A stretch of DNA of 64,000 bases from Actinomycetota bacterium (GCA_014360655.1 JACIXC010000006.1:1-64000); one strand, 5' to 3'. Counted from the stretch's first letter, positions 1-8,650 are shown. Notes: generated by a model not told the origin, from the sequence alone. Translations and numbers: made by a program.

Positions 1-480
1 CGGCCTTGGTCGGGTGGAAATATGGAGGCCGCTTGCGATGTCCCTCGCCCGACCCCCGGACCCGGCCTTGGTGGGTGGTTCAGTAAAGGCTCGCTGCGAC
101 CGACCCGGTCGTTCCCGGCCTTGGTCGGGTGGAAATATGGAGGCCGCTTGCGATGTCCCTCGCCCGACCCCCGGACCCGGCCTTGGTGGGTGATTCAGTA
201 AAGGCTCGCTGCGACCGACCCGGTCGTTCCCCCGGGAAGGTTGGGTGGAAATACGTCCTCCTTCCGACGGCCGGGCCGGGGCTCGTGCTCGCTCCGCGAC
301 GCGCGGCCTCGCGATGGTTTCTCCTTTTAATGCAGGTGCTCAATCCATGCAAGGGTTTACCATATACCTTCCTGGTCCGGAGGCCGCTTGCGATGTCCCT
401 CGCCCGACCCCCGGACCCGGCCTTGGTGGGTGGTTCAGTAAAGGCTCGCTGCGACCGACCCGGTCGTTCCCGGCCTTGGT
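1..480. repeat. Tandem intergenic repeat, about 115-bp unit
   Basis: Two nearly identical 115-bp units stand head to tail (1-115 and 116-230; one G/A difference near 192). A third, left-truncated copy occupies about 379-470, and a fourth start follows at 471-480. The unit is rich in CCCGACC/CGGTCG-type words. No convincing reading frame is shared between copies and no gene signal is visible, so it is read as a noncoding repeat. The left edge of the window may cut a longer array. The function is unknown; a REP-like element or a structured RNA are both possible. Confidence 0.8.
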
Positions 481-551
481 GGTTGCGTGTAAGGAGGCCG
501 GGCCGCCGGCTCGGGGTAACGGTTCATGCGGTATCGACCTCCTGGATGTTC

Positions 552-557
552 TATAAT
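552..557 (+). promoter_or_regulatory. Putative -10 box (TATAAT) for the gene at 618
   Basis: A perfect TATAAT lies about 60 bases upstream of the ATG at 618. No good -35 hexamer stands at the usual distance. It is the only AT-rich promoter-like element in the gap between the repeats and the first gene. Confidence 0.4.
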
Positions 558-617
558 TACGGGGAGGATGGTCGCGGGAAGGGAAGAAGATAAGACGTGA
601 GGAACGAGGTGGGTTGA

Positions 618-1100
618 ATGGGATTTTTTGACAAGTTGAAGGAACAGGCATCCAGTATCGGTGCCCAGCTGGACCAGGCACTTGACGGCACCAAGCAGAA
701 ATCACAGCTGAACTCCATGCGCAAGCAGAGGGAGGGGATGGTGGCGCAACTGGGGGAGGCCCTCCTGAACCAGTTCAGGGAGGGGCAGGTCAACGCGGAG
801 GCGCTGCGTTCCCAGGTGGAACAGGTGTTCGACCTGGAACGCGAGATGATAGAGCTGGAGAGGCAGATAGAGGCCCAGAAGCAGGCGGCAGCCCAGGCGC
901 AGGCGGCCGCCCAGGCCCAGCCGCAGGCCGGGGCACCGGCTCCCGCGGCGACGGCCGCTCCGCCCCCGCCCCCGCCGACGGCCGCTCCGCCCCCGCCCCC
1001 GCCGTCTCCCGCGGCGGCGTCCACGGCCTGTCCGTCCTGCGGGAGCGAGATCCCGGAAGGATCGGCCTTCTGTCCCAACTGCGGGAACAGGATAGCCTGA
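618..1100 (+). CDS. Coiled-coil protein with C-terminal zinc ribbon
   Basis: The 160-residue protein has an amphipathic, charged N-terminal two thirds (about 1-95) that should form coiled coil. A low-complexity Ala/Pro linker (about 95-135) contains two Pro-rich blocks. The C-terminal double CxxC zinc ribbon reads CPSCGSEIP...CPNCG. The start ATG has GAGGTGGG about 5 bases upstream. No membrane segment or signal peptide is seen. Small helical proteins ending in a 'double zinc ribbon' are common in Actinomycetota and their role is unknown. The next gene also carries a zinc ribbon, at its N-terminus, so the two may act together (inference). Repetitive GCCGCTCCGCCCCCGCC runs encode the linker and may be prone to slippage. 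Confidence 0.85.
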   Translation: MGFFDKLKEQASSIGAQLDQALDGTKQKSQLNSMRKQREGMVAQLGEALLNQFREGQVNAEALRSQVEQVFDLEREMIELERQIEAQKQAAAQAQAAAQAQPQAGAPAPAATAAPPPPPPTAAPPPPPPSPAAASTACPSCGSEIPEGSAFCPNCGNRIA

Positions 1101-1262
1101 GGGATAGCGGAAGAAGCGAGGAAACCGCTTACCCGCGAGAAGCGTCTCAAGGTGGGAAGGGCAGGAAGCGCCGGAGGTACTGGCAGGTCCCCTCCCCGAA
1201 GGTGCGAAGGTTGAGCCGGGGGAGGACACGGGCGATGGGACGCTGGCGAGAGGAGGTATCGG

Positions 1263-1985
1263 TTGCGCTGTCCCAACTGCGGTTACGATAACCCCGAGGG
1301 TCGCCGCTACTGCGAGGAGTGCGGCGAGAAGATAGCGCGCCTGGAGGCGGAGAAGGCGCGGGCGCGCCGCAAGGCCCTGCGCGAGGCCGCGCGCCTGCGT
1401 CTGGAGCTGGAAAAAGAGGGACTGAGCCGGGAGGAGGTGGAACGGCGCCTGCGCAGGGCGAGGCGCCGCACCACCCCCATGATGGGCGTTCTCCTCCTGC
1501 TGGGACTGGTGGTCCTGGCGGTGGTGCTGATCGTTGTCCTCTCCGGCGGCGAAAGCGAGCCCGAGAAGGCGGTCAAGGCCTTTTACCAGTCCATAAAGGA
1601 CAAGGACGTCCTCACCTACCTCAAGCATACCGAGCCTGACGTGTTCAAGATGGCCAGGAGCGGCGAGTACCAGCCGGATCCGTACACGGAAGGGATAGAC
1701 TACGACTACTACGTGCTGGAGGACCTGCGCACCCGGCTGGTGAGGGAGGAGGGGGAGTACGCCGAGGTCGAGGTCACGGGCGGTTTTTTCGAGGGCTTTT
1801 ACGACAACGGCGTCAACAGCGGAGGCGTGGATTTCGGGCAACACCCCCGCCTGGTGAAGCTGGTGAAGGTGGAGGGAACCTGGATCGTGCAGGAATACGC
1901 CACCGCCAAGCTTCCCTATCCCGTGGAGGAACTGGGCCCCGCCGGGCCGGAATTCCCCGAGGCGGAGGAGGGGGAGGGCGGCTGA
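1263..1985 (+). CDS. Membrane-anchored protein with N-terminal zinc ribbon
   Basis: A protein of 240 residues with a TTG start, chosen because GAGAGGAGGT lies just upstream and the zinc ribbon begins at codon 2. Residues 1-25 form the ribbon (CPNCG...CEECG). Residues 26-72 are a strongly basic/acidic helix, 75-98 a single transmembrane helix, and 100-240 a likely extracytoplasmic domain with alternating hydrophobic pattern, perhaps NTF2/DUF4878-like (EKAVKAFYQSIKDKD). The predicted topology puts the ribbon in the cytosol. The C-terminus ends in an acidic Glu/Gly tail. The same direction and the shared ribbon motif link it to the gene at 618. Substrate and role are unknown. Confidence 0.85.
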   Translation: MRCPNCGYDNPEGRRYCEECGEKIARLEAEKARARRKALREAARLRLELEKEGLSREEVERRLRRARRRTTPMMGVLLLLGLVVLAVVLIVVLSGGESEPEKAVKAFYQSIKDKDVLTYLKHTEPDVFKMARSGEYQPDPYTEGIDYDYYVLEDLRTRLVREEGEYAEVEVTGGFFEGFYDNGVNSGGVDFGQHPRLVKLVKVEGTWIVQEYATAKLPYPVEELGPAGPEFPEAEEGEGG

Positions 1986-2010
1986 CATCCAGGCTCCCTT
2001 ACCCTATACT
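1982..2010 (+). promoter_or_regulatory. Sigma70-type promoter upstream of the lipoprotein gene
   Basis: CTGACA (1982-1987) and TATACT (2005-2010) are separated by exactly 17 bases. The -35 box overlaps the stop codon of the preceding gene. Transcription would begin near 2017, leaving a leader of about 180 bases before the TTG start at 2200. This leader is GC-rich and holds no recognised riboswitch. Confidence 0.55.
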
Positions 2011-2199
2011 GGTGAGGATTGCGCTGTAGCGGTGGGGACGCCGCGGGCGTCGGCGCGCCGGTGGCGGGAAGCGCGCCTGCTCGTCCCGCCGCGGGATGGC
2101 CCGTGGGCTTGCCGCGGCCGAGCGGTACGGGCGGGACGGACGCCGGCATCGGGAGCGCCGGCGACGTCGGCGCCGTGGAACCGGCCCGGGAGGTAGCTC

Positions 2200-2871
2200 T
2201 TGAGACGCGAGGGTTTACTTGAGCGGAAGGCCGCCGTACGGCGGCGAAAGGCGGGGTGGCGAAAGATCGCCGTATACCTGGCCGCCGCCGTTCTGTTGCT
2301 GCTCGCCGCGGGATGCGGGTGGCAGAGCGGGGCCTCTTTCCTGGACGAGTTCGACCCCCAGGACACGAGCCCGGTGGCTGCCGTGAAGAAATGGTTCAGG
2401 TCCATGGAGTGGAGGGAGAACGAGGACGGCGTCCGCAACCCCGACAACGGGCGCGATTTCGCGCTCTTCCTGCAGGTGGTTAACCCGGATACGCTCCTGG
2501 ACAGCAACGGCCAGTTCATCGGGCTCGAGCAGTTGAAGTCCCTGGAGGAAAGGTGGAACTCCAAGGACTGGGAGGTGGAGTTCAAGGAGGTCCGGCTGGA
2601 GGAAGGGAGCGTGAGCGGGGACGAGGCGGTGGTCAAGATCGTCGGCGGAGGCATCCGTTACATCGGCAAGGACATGTTCGGTACCGTCGAGTACAAGATG
2701 GACAGCTTCGGCGACAAGGAGGGCGAGGTCCGCCTGCGCTGGTACGAGGACCCTGCCAACGATCCCCTCCTCCACGTGGAGGGCTTTCAGGACATCGCCG
2801 GCAAGGGGCGCTGGGTGGTCCTGGGGGGGCTCGACCTCTCGGAGAAGGAAAGCTGGGGGGTGGCGCCCTGA
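2200..2871 (+). CDS. Predicted lipoprotein of unknown function
   Basis: A protein of 223 residues. The TTG start is supported by GGGAGGT 5 bases upstream. The N-terminus is basic, followed by a hydrophobic stretch and the lipobox LLAAGC (Cys near residue 39), so it should be lipid-anchored outside the membrane. The mature part has an 'AAVKKWFRSMEW' helix near its start, which recalls the NTF2-like region of the preceding membrane protein. It lies 214 bases after that gene but has its own promoter. No enzyme motif is visible. The family is not recognised. Confidence 0.8.
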   Translation: MRREGLLERKAAVRRRKAGWRKIAVYLAAAVLLLLAAGCGWQSGASFLDEFDPQDTSPVAAVKKWFRSMEWRENEDGVRNPDNGRDFALFLQVVNPDTLLDSNGQFIGLEQLKSLEERWNSKDWEVEFKEVRLEEGSVSGDEAVVKIVGGGIRYIGKDMFGTVEYKMDSFGDKEGEVRLRWYEDPANDPLLHVEGFQDIAGKGRWVVLGGLDLSEKESWGVAP

Positions 2872-3041
2872 GGGCCCCGGGAGGCGTCCGCTGCTCGGGC
2901 ACGGAGAGGTAATGCCCCGGCTTTAAGCCCCGGTTCCCGGGGACCGCATGTCTGCTGTTCCAGCCGCACCCCTTCAGCGAGAACGATGAGAACGATAAGA
3001 TATATGTTCTAAACGGGAACCACGAATGCGCAACACGTGGA

Positions 3042-3530
3042 CTAATCCAGCCACACCACTTCCGCGTCCAAGCGTCCGCCGTCGACGACGATGACGGCGT
3101 AGGAAAGGCGCTTGGAGAAACGCCGGTCGTTGGGGGTCCCCGGGTTCACCAGGAGCACCCCCCTTCTCTCCTCCACCAGCGCCGCGTGGGTGTGCCCGAA
3201 GACCACCACGTCCACCCCGGAGAAGCGGGAAAGCACCCTCCGCTCTATTCCCAACGGGGGACCCCATCCGTGGGTCAACCCGATGAGCTTCCCCTCCACC
3301 TCCACCACCCTCTGCTCGGGGAGTACGGCCTTCACGGCCGGGTAGTCCATGTTGCCCGCCACCGCGACCACCGGCGCCAGCCCGCGCAACTCCTCCAGCA
3401 CGGGAAGGTCTACCAGGTCCCCGGCGTGCAGGACGAGGTCCGCTCCCCGCATGGCATCCAGCAGCGCCGGGGGCAGCTCGCTTCCCACCTTCGGGATATG
3501 GGTGTCGGAAACGACAACCACCCTTTGCAT
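3042..3530 (-). CDS. YfcE/MJ0936-type metallophosphoesterase
   Basis: A cytosolic calcineurin-like phosphoesterase of 162 residues, the usual size for the YfcE group, which hydrolyses phosphodiesters with two bound metals. Metal-site motifs are in order: SDTH near residue 8, GDLVD, GNMD, a Thr-His-Gly segment and GHTH, with NPGTP near the end. The ATG at 3530 is preferred over an upstream in-frame start because AAAGGAGG lies 9 bases upstream and the SDTH motif then sits at the normal distance from the N-terminus. It stands alone, divergent from the folate gene at 3766. The natural substrate cannot be told from sequence. Confidence 0.92.
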   Translation of the reverse strand: MQRVVVVSDTHIPKVGSELPPALLDAMRGADLVLHAGDLVDLPVLEELRGLAPVVAVAGNMDYPAVKAVLPEQRVVEVEGKLIGLTHGWGPPLGIERRVLSRFSGVDVVVFGHTHAALVEERRGVLLVNPGTPNDRRFSKRLSYAVIVVDGGRLDAEVVWLD

Positions 3531-3684
3531 TTCCCGTACCGCCTCCTTTCGCGTGCTCCTCCCGTCGTGCAAACTACGCCATGCCTTTGCGCCGTCGCCC
3601 TCCGCCGACCACGCTCCCACTTATCGTTGGCCGCCTCCCCTCCTCCCGGGAAGCGGGGCCCGCGCCGCGCCCTTCACGCCTTGC

Positions 3685-3715
3685 TTGCTTTCGACCCCGC
3701 CTTAAATATTATAAT
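3685..3715 (+). promoter_or_regulatory. Putative promoter for the 5-FCL gene
   Basis: TTGCTT (3685-3690) and TATAAT (3710-3715) have a 19-base spacer, longer than ideal. The AT-rich TTAAATATTATAAT patch is distinctive in this GC-rich context and lies about 50 bases before the ATG at 3766. Confidence 0.45.
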
Positions 3716-3765
3716 CTTGCCGCGGGCCTGGACCCGCTCGTTTCCGCGGACCGAGGGAGAAAAGG

Positions 3766-4365
3766 ATGATCCACAAGAGGAAGAAGGAACTGCGCAAAAA
3801 GGTCCAGGAACTGCGTGACGCCCTGCCGCTCGAAAAGAGGGAGGAGCTCTCCGCGCGCATCGCCGAGAACCTTTGGTCGGTGCCGGAATTCGCCGCGGCG
3901 GAGACGGTGCTCTTCTTCATCTCCTTCCGCAGCGAGGTGAACACCCTGCCCATGATCGAGCGCGCCCTGGCGGAGGGCAAGCGTGTCTGCGTGCCCTGCA
4001 CCGACATGAACGACAAGTCCATGACGGCCTCCCGGCTGCGCGACATCTCGCGGGACCTCCAGTTGGGAAATTATGACATCCTGGAGCCACGGCCGGAATG
4101 CCTTGACCCCGTGCCCGCGGACGAGATCGACGTCGTGCTCATGCCCGGGGTGGCCTTTGACCTCACGGGAGGGAGGCTGGGGTACGGGGGCGGCTATTAT
4201 GATCGATTCCTGGAGAAATGCAACCCTCGCTGCCTGCTGGTGGCCCTTGCCTTCGAGCTGCAGGTAGTGGAGCACGTGCCCTGCGCGGACCACGATCACC
4301 ACATCCACAAGATCGTCACCGAGAGCCGGGTGATCGACTGCCCGGCGTCATGCGCCCTGCACTGA
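3766..4365 (+). CDS. 5-formyltetrahydrofolate cyclo-ligase
   Basis: This enzyme converts 5-formyl-THF to 5,10-methenyl-THF at the expense of ATP, returning the storage/inhibitory folate to the one-carbon pool. The protein is 199 residues, typical for the family. Visible hallmarks are the basic N-terminal helix (KRKKELRKKVQ), FFISFRSEVNT, the 'MPGVAFD' strand and the glycine-rich nucleotide-binding loop GRLGYGGGYYDRF near 144-156, followed by the usual 'LVALAFELQVVEHVP'. AGGGAGAAAAGG precedes the ATG. It is monocistronic with its own TATAAT promoter. Confidence 0.95.
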   Translation: MIHKRKKELRKKVQELRDALPLEKREELSARIAENLWSVPEFAAAETVLFFISFRSEVNTLPMIERALAEGKRVCVPCTDMNDKSMTASRLRDISRDLQLGNYDILEPRPECLDPVPADEIDVVLMPGVAFDLTGGRLGYGGGYYDRFLEKCNPRCLLVALAFELQVVEHVPCADHDHHIHKIVTESRVIDCPASCALH

Positions 4366-4445
4366 GGAGCCGGCCCCGACGCGGCCTTCGTGACGCCCGG
4401 ATGGAAGGATTTCCCCGCGTTGTTTTCCCGCTTTACCCCGTGAGG

Positions 4446-4451
4446 TATAAT
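4446..4451 (+). promoter_or_regulatory. Putative -10 box (TATAAT) for the Nramp-type gene
   Basis: GAGGTATAATC stands 62 bases before the chosen ATG at 4513. A weak TTGTTT about 20 bases upstream is the only -35 candidate. Confidence 0.4.
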
Positions 4452-4512
4452 CAACCAGGACTTTCATCGAAGCATCCTGAAAGCAGGGGTGATAAAGGGT
4501 TGGAGGAGAGTC

Positions 4513-5787
4513 ATGCCCGGCAGGCAGGGGCGCCCGGGAAGGCGGCTGGGCCGCAGGGAGATCCTCATCTTCCTGGCCGTGCTGGGCCCCGGCATCATCG
4601 TCAACATGGTGGACACCGATGCCGGGGGCATCGCCACCTACTCCGTTTCCGGCGCCCGCTACGGGTATAACCTCCTCTGGGTCCTCACCGTAACCGCGGT
4701 ATTCCTCGCCCTCATCCAGGAGATGATCGTACGCCTGGGCACCGTGACCGGCAAGGGGCTGGCCGCCTTGCTCAGGGAACGTTTTTCCCTGCGCATCACG
4801 GCCTTACTCATGCTGGCCCTGCTTTTCACCAACTTCGCCAACACCGTTTCCAACTTCGCCGGACTGGCAGCCAGCCTGCAGCTCTTCCACCTTCCGCCCC
4901 TCATCGCCATACCCCCCCTTGCCTTTGCCGTGTGGTGGCTGGTGGTCAAGGGGACCTACAAGAGGGTGGAAAAGGTCTTCCTGGTGGTCAGCCTGGTGTA
5001 CATCGCCTATTTCATCTCCGCCCTCATGGCCAGGCCGGACTGGTCGGAAGTGGGGCGATCCCTGGTGGTGCCCCGTTTCAGCATGGAAACCTCATACCTT
5101 GTGCTCGCGGTGACCAACATCGGGACCACCATCGCCCCGTGGATGCTCTTCTACCAGCAGTCGTCCATCGTGGACAAGGGGCTGGACGCCGAAAAGATGG
5201 CCTACGAGCGGGCCGACACCCTGGTGGGCGTGTTCTTCGCGGTGGTGGTGGGGATGTTCATCATCATCTGTTGCGCGGCGGCGTTCTACTACAAGCCCGG
5301 GATCGGGGCGTTCAGCATCACCTCGGCCGAGGAAGCAGCAGCCGGACTGGCGCCGGTGGCGGGAAAATACGCCTCCTACCTGTTCGGTTTCGGCCTCTTC
5401 GCCGCCTCCCTTTTCGCCGCGTCCATACTGCCGCTGACCACCGCATACACGGTTTGCGAGGCGTTCGGGTGGGAAGCCACCCTGGACCGCCCCTACCGCG
5501 AGGCGTCACAGTTCTACCTCACCTACACCCTGTTTATTGCCGGCAGCGCCCTGCTGGTGATGATCCCCCGCATCAACCTGGTGCTCATCATGGTCGCCTC
5601 GCAGACCCTGAACGGGGTGCTCCTTCCCGTGATAGTCACTTTCATGATGATCATGGCCAACGATCGCGAGCTTATGGGAGAATATGCCAACAGCTCGCGT
5701 TTTAACGCGGTCATGTGGTTGGTGCTCGCCGTTCTCTATGCCATTAACCTGGCCATGATCGTTTCCACCTTTCTTCCGTCCGGCTGA
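4513..5787 (+). CDS. Nramp-family divalent metal transporter, variant motif
   Basis: A polytopic membrane protein of 424 residues with about 11 hydrophobic helices, the length of Nramp carriers. TM1 carries GPGIIV...DTDAGGIATYS where canonical Mn2+/Fe2+ Nramp proteins have the DPGN metal motif. The TM6 motif is TTIAPWMLFYQQS instead of the classical MPH. Both variants are typical of a less-studied Nramp-like clade, so the transported metal is uncertain (Mn2+, Mg2+ or other). The start at 4513 is preferred over the GTG at 4489 because GGAGGAG lies 4 bases before it. The PRC-barrel gene follows after 78 bases, probably in the same transcript. Confidence 0.88.
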   Translation: MPGRQGRPGRRLGRREILIFLAVLGPGIIVNMVDTDAGGIATYSVSGARYGYNLLWVLTVTAVFLALIQEMIVRLGTVTGKGLAALLRERFSLRITALLMLALLFTNFANTVSNFAGLAASLQLFHLPPLIAIPPLAFAVWWLVVKGTYKRVEKVFLVVSLVYIAYFISALMARPDWSEVGRSLVVPRFSMETSYLVLAVTNIGTTIAPWMLFYQQSSIVDKGLDAEKMAYERADTLVGVFFAVVVGMFIIICCAAAFYYKPGIGAFSITSAEEAAAGLAPVAGKYASYLFGFGLFAASLFAASILPLTTAYTVCEAFGWEATLDRPYREASQFYLTYTLFIAGSALLVMIPRINLVLIMVASQTLNGVLLPVIVTFMMIMANDRELMGEYANSSRFNAVMWLVLAVLYAINLAMIVSTFLPSG

Positions 5788-5865
5788 GGGAGGTGAAGGA
5801 AACGGCCGCGTTGCGCTGGAAACCTTCACCGAGGAGTTCTTCCTTCTCGAGGAGGGGGTGATGGC

Positions 5866-6441
5866 TTGAAGGAAGACGACCACTTCATGCTGGCGTCCCT
5901 GCTCAAGCGCGAGGTGAGGGACGCGGAGGACCGCGAGGTGGGACACCTGGAGGACCTGGCCTTCGACATGGGCGCCAGCCCGCCGGTGGCCACGGGTATC
6001 GCCGTGCACCTCGCGTGGACCGACCGTATCGGGAACCTAGTGCTCCCCCGCCCGGTGGAGGACATCGTGCTTCTCCTTCCCTGGGAAGAGCTGGAATCCA
6101 TCGATGACGAGGCCTTCCGCCTGCGTCACGCCCACCCCGACTTCGAGGTGGTTTCCAGCGAGGGGAGACTGCTGCTGCGGCGGGACGTCCTGAACAAGCA
6201 GATCGTGGACGAGGAGGGCAACCGCCTGCAACGCGTGGACGCGGTGATCCTGAAGAGGGAGGGTATCCTGCTCTTCCTTGAGGGGCTCCAGGTGGGGATG
6301 GAATGGTTTCCGGCCGGGAAAAGGCTGCAGAAGCTGGTCGGCAAGCTGCGCCGCCGTTACAACCGCGCGGGAGAGGTGAACGTGATACCCTACGAGGCCA
6401 TCCTCAGCGTGGACGAGGAGGCCGTGGTCATAAGGGTTTAG
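5866..6441 (+). CDS. Tandem PRC-barrel protein
   Basis: A cytosolic protein of 191 residues with two PRC-barrel-like halves. Each contains the pattern of a 'V-x-D-x-[ED]-x-x-x-V' strand (DAEDREVGHLEDLAF near 20-34; DEEGNRLQRVDAVIL near 112-126). The TTG start follows a purine-rich GAGGAGGGGG; the nearby ATG at 5860 runs into a stop at once. In many bacteria a PRC/CBS regulatory protein is encoded beside an Nramp or MgtE transporter. This small protein has no CBS or transmembrane part. A regulatory partner for the upstream transporter is a plausible inference. Confidence 0.8.
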   Translation: MKEDDHFMLASLLKREVRDAEDREVGHLEDLAFDMGASPPVATGIAVHLAWTDRIGNLVLPRPVEDIVLLLPWEELESIDDEAFRLRHAHPDFEVVSSEGRLLLRRDVLNKQIVDEEGNRLQRVDAVILKREGILLFLEGLQVGMEWFPAGKRLQKLVGKLRRRYNRAGEVNVIPYEAILSVDEEAVVIRV

Positions 6442-6703
6442 CGTTCAAGCCCCGTCGCGGTTGCCCGCGGATGTAACGCCTCCGGGTAGCGGCGGGAGGA
6501 CCCGCGGCCGGTTGCGGCGCATCGCGTGCGCGGCATGGCCGCATTGATGCGGCTTGTCCGGCTGTGATAGATTACCCTTGGGCGTTCGCTCCCGTGAAAC
6601 GGCGCGCAAGGGAGGGAAGCGCGGGAGCAGGGAGATACGGGACGGCGCAATCAGGTTTGCTTGCAAAAACCGCCGGAAAGACATGGGGGAGGGGGATGCG
6701 GTG

Positions 6704-8650
6704 ATGGTTCGTCTTCTCAAGAAACGCGGCATGCTTACTTCCTGTGGCAAATCGTTCTCCCTGGCTCTCGTCATTTTTCTCACCTTCGCCTTGCTCGCGC
6801 CCTTCGCGGTAGCGAACGCCGGGGTCGTGGCGGCATCCAACCACCGCCCGGTGGCCCGCATATCGGCACCCGCGGAGGCGCTGCAGGGGGAACGGGTGGA
6901 GCTGGACGGCACCGCGAGCTCGGACGCGGACGGCGACGCCCTTACCTACCGGTGGTCGCTTGCGGGCAGGCCGGCGGGCAGCGCTGCGGTGATGGAGGAG
7001 GCCTCCTCGCCGAAACCCTGGTTCGTCGCCGACGCGGAGGGGCGCTACCTCGTGACCCTGGTGGTGAGCGACGGGAAGCGTGCAAGCCGGCCGGCGACGG
7101 CGGAGATCGAGGTTTTATTCGGCCGCCTGTCAAACCCCGTATCGGATGACGACTACCGCCCGCTGGCGCGTTACGGAAGATCGTACCTGGCGCAGAACGG
7201 TGCGGGAAAGAAACTTCTCTACCTGGAGGGAAACGCGCGCGAGAGGGGTTACGCCACCGGTTTCCTGTGTCCCCGCTCCGTGCACCGCATGACCCACGAT
7301 TTCGTCACCAACATCGTGGGGGAGATGCTGCCGACGGTGGGCATCGATCTCGATCCGAAGGTGCTCGGAGAGTTGCTGAGGCTGCTGTGGCCCCTTCTAC
7401 AGGTGGTGGCGACGGCCAACATGGACGCCGTTCCCGCGGAGTTCCTGGAGGAGATGCGGGGCATCTCGGAAGGTTGCCGGAGAAAAGGATATGATGTCAC
7501 CTTCCTCGACGTCCTCACCCTCAACCTTGGATTCGACGTGCTGGAGAGCATCTTCGTGTCTTTCGCCGCCCTCTTCTGCAATGAGTTCGCGGTGGCGGGA
7601 GGGGCTACGCGCGGTGGGCGGCTGTATCACGGCAGGGATTTCATGTTTCCCACCGGAGGGGGCGTTTTCTCCGACGAGGCCTTGCTCATAGTGCAGAAGC
7701 CGGACAGCGGTTATCCTTTCATCGCCTCCGCCGCTCCCGGCTTCGTGGGAGTGCCCACCGCCCTGAACTCCCGGGGGGTGAGCTGCGGCATGGACATGGT
7801 GGCCTCCGTCCTCGCGCGGCCCATCATAACCGGGGAGGGTTCCCTGCTCCTCTGCCGCAAGGCGGTGCAGTACGGGGAATCCCTCGAGGAGGCGACGTCG
7901 CTGATCAGGGACTCCGACCGGGCGGTGCCCTGGCTGTACATGATCGCCGACGGGAAGCAGGGCGAGGCCGTGGTGCTCGAGACCACGGCCGCGAGCCTCC
8001 TCCCCCCGGCGGAGCGGAGCAAAGCGTTTCTGAGTCGCCTCGTCGCGGGCATCCTGCGGGTCCTCTTTCCCTGGCTCGAGGCGAACGGCGCGGGGGCCGG
8101 CGCCTCCTCCGGCCGCTCGTGGGAGGCGGCGGTCCCGAACGGCGGTGATGTGCGGGCCCTCCTGGACGGCAAGAACGAGGTCCGTGACCAGCGGGGGGTC
8201 ATGGTCAGGGGGATGGAATACGTGGATCCTTCGTGGCTGGCCGACTTCATCTCTTACATGGAAAGATTTGGCAACACCGCGATGGGAAAGATCCTTCCCC
8301 TGCAGGATGAGAGATACCCGGACCTGGTGGCCATGACCAACCATTACGTCCTCCCCTGGAAGGCCGTCACCTATCCCTCCACGGGTTCGAAGAAGGATGA
8401 TTCCCTGTGGAGATACGAGACCATGCTCGCCCTGCTGCTGCAGGCCCACGGGAAGATCGACCGTACGAGGGCCATGTGGATCATCGATTTCCTCAACCCC
8501 GCCCGCTGCGACTATTACGGGACCGATACCTCGCAGGCCGTCAGGGGGCACCACGTGCTCATGGACAATACGGGCAGGGAGATGTGGTCGCTGCACGGTT
8601 ACTACGACGAGGCCTGGGCCCACGCGGACCTGGACGATTTTATCAGGTGA
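6704..8650 (+). CDS. Exported C45-type acyltransferase/hydrolase with PKD-like domain
   Basis: A protein of 648 residues. The ATG at 6704 is chosen because AGGGGG precedes it and a good Sec signal peptide follows (basic start, hydrophobic about 16-35, cleavage after AVANA). Residues about 48-137 read as a PKD/Ig-like domain (DGTASSDADGD, YLVTLVVSD). The remainder resembles the C45 autoproteolytic (isopenicillin N acyltransferase-like, Ntn) family: the putative nucleophile is Cys292 in FCNEFAV, followed by LYHGRDFMF, NSRGVSCGMD and near the end ARCDYYGTD. In that family the chain is cut before the Cys. The substrate is unknown; amide hydrolysis outside the cell is likely. The fusion with a PKD domain suggests surface or polysaccharide attachment (inference). 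Confidence 0.8.
   Translation: MVRLLKKRGMLTSCGKSFSLALVIFLTFALLAPFAVANAGVVAASNHRPVARISAPAEALQGERVELDGTASSDADGDALTYRWSLAGRPAGSAAVMEEASSPKPWFVADAEGRYLVTLVVSDGKRASRPATAEIEVLFGRLSNPVSDDDYRPLARYGRSYLAQNGAGKKLLYLEGNARERGYATGFLCPRSVHRMTHDFVTNIVGEMLPTVGIDLDPKVLGELLRLLWPLLQVVATANMDAVPAEFLEEMRGISEGCRRKGYDVTFLDVLTLNLGFDVLESIFVSFAALFCNEFAVAGGATRGGRLYHGRDFMFPTGGGVFSDEALLIVQKPDSGYPFIASAAPGFVGVPTALNSRGVSCGMDMVASVLARPIITGEGSLLLCRKAVQYGESLEEATSLIRDSDRAVPWLYMIADGKQGEAVVLETTAASLLPPAERSKAFLSRLVAGILRVLFPWLEANGAGAGASSGRSWEAAVPNGGDVRALLDGKNEVRDQRGVMVRGMEYVDPSWLADFISYMERFGNTAMGKILPLQDERYPDLVAMTNHYVLPWKAVTYPSTGSKKDDSLWRYETMLALLLQAHGKIDRTRAMWIIDFLNPARCDYYGTDTSQAVRGHHVLMDNTGREMWSLHGYYDEAWAHADLDDFIR

Noticed and set aside
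1-480. CRISPR array
   Set aside because: The repeat unit is about 115 bp without short unique spacers and there are no cas genes. The triple repeat at 37293-37337 also lacks spacers.
702-1988. 428-codon minus-strand frame across the first two zinc-ribbon genes
   Set aside because: Low-complexity Arg/Gly content from the linker repeats; contradicts two well-supported plus-strand genes.
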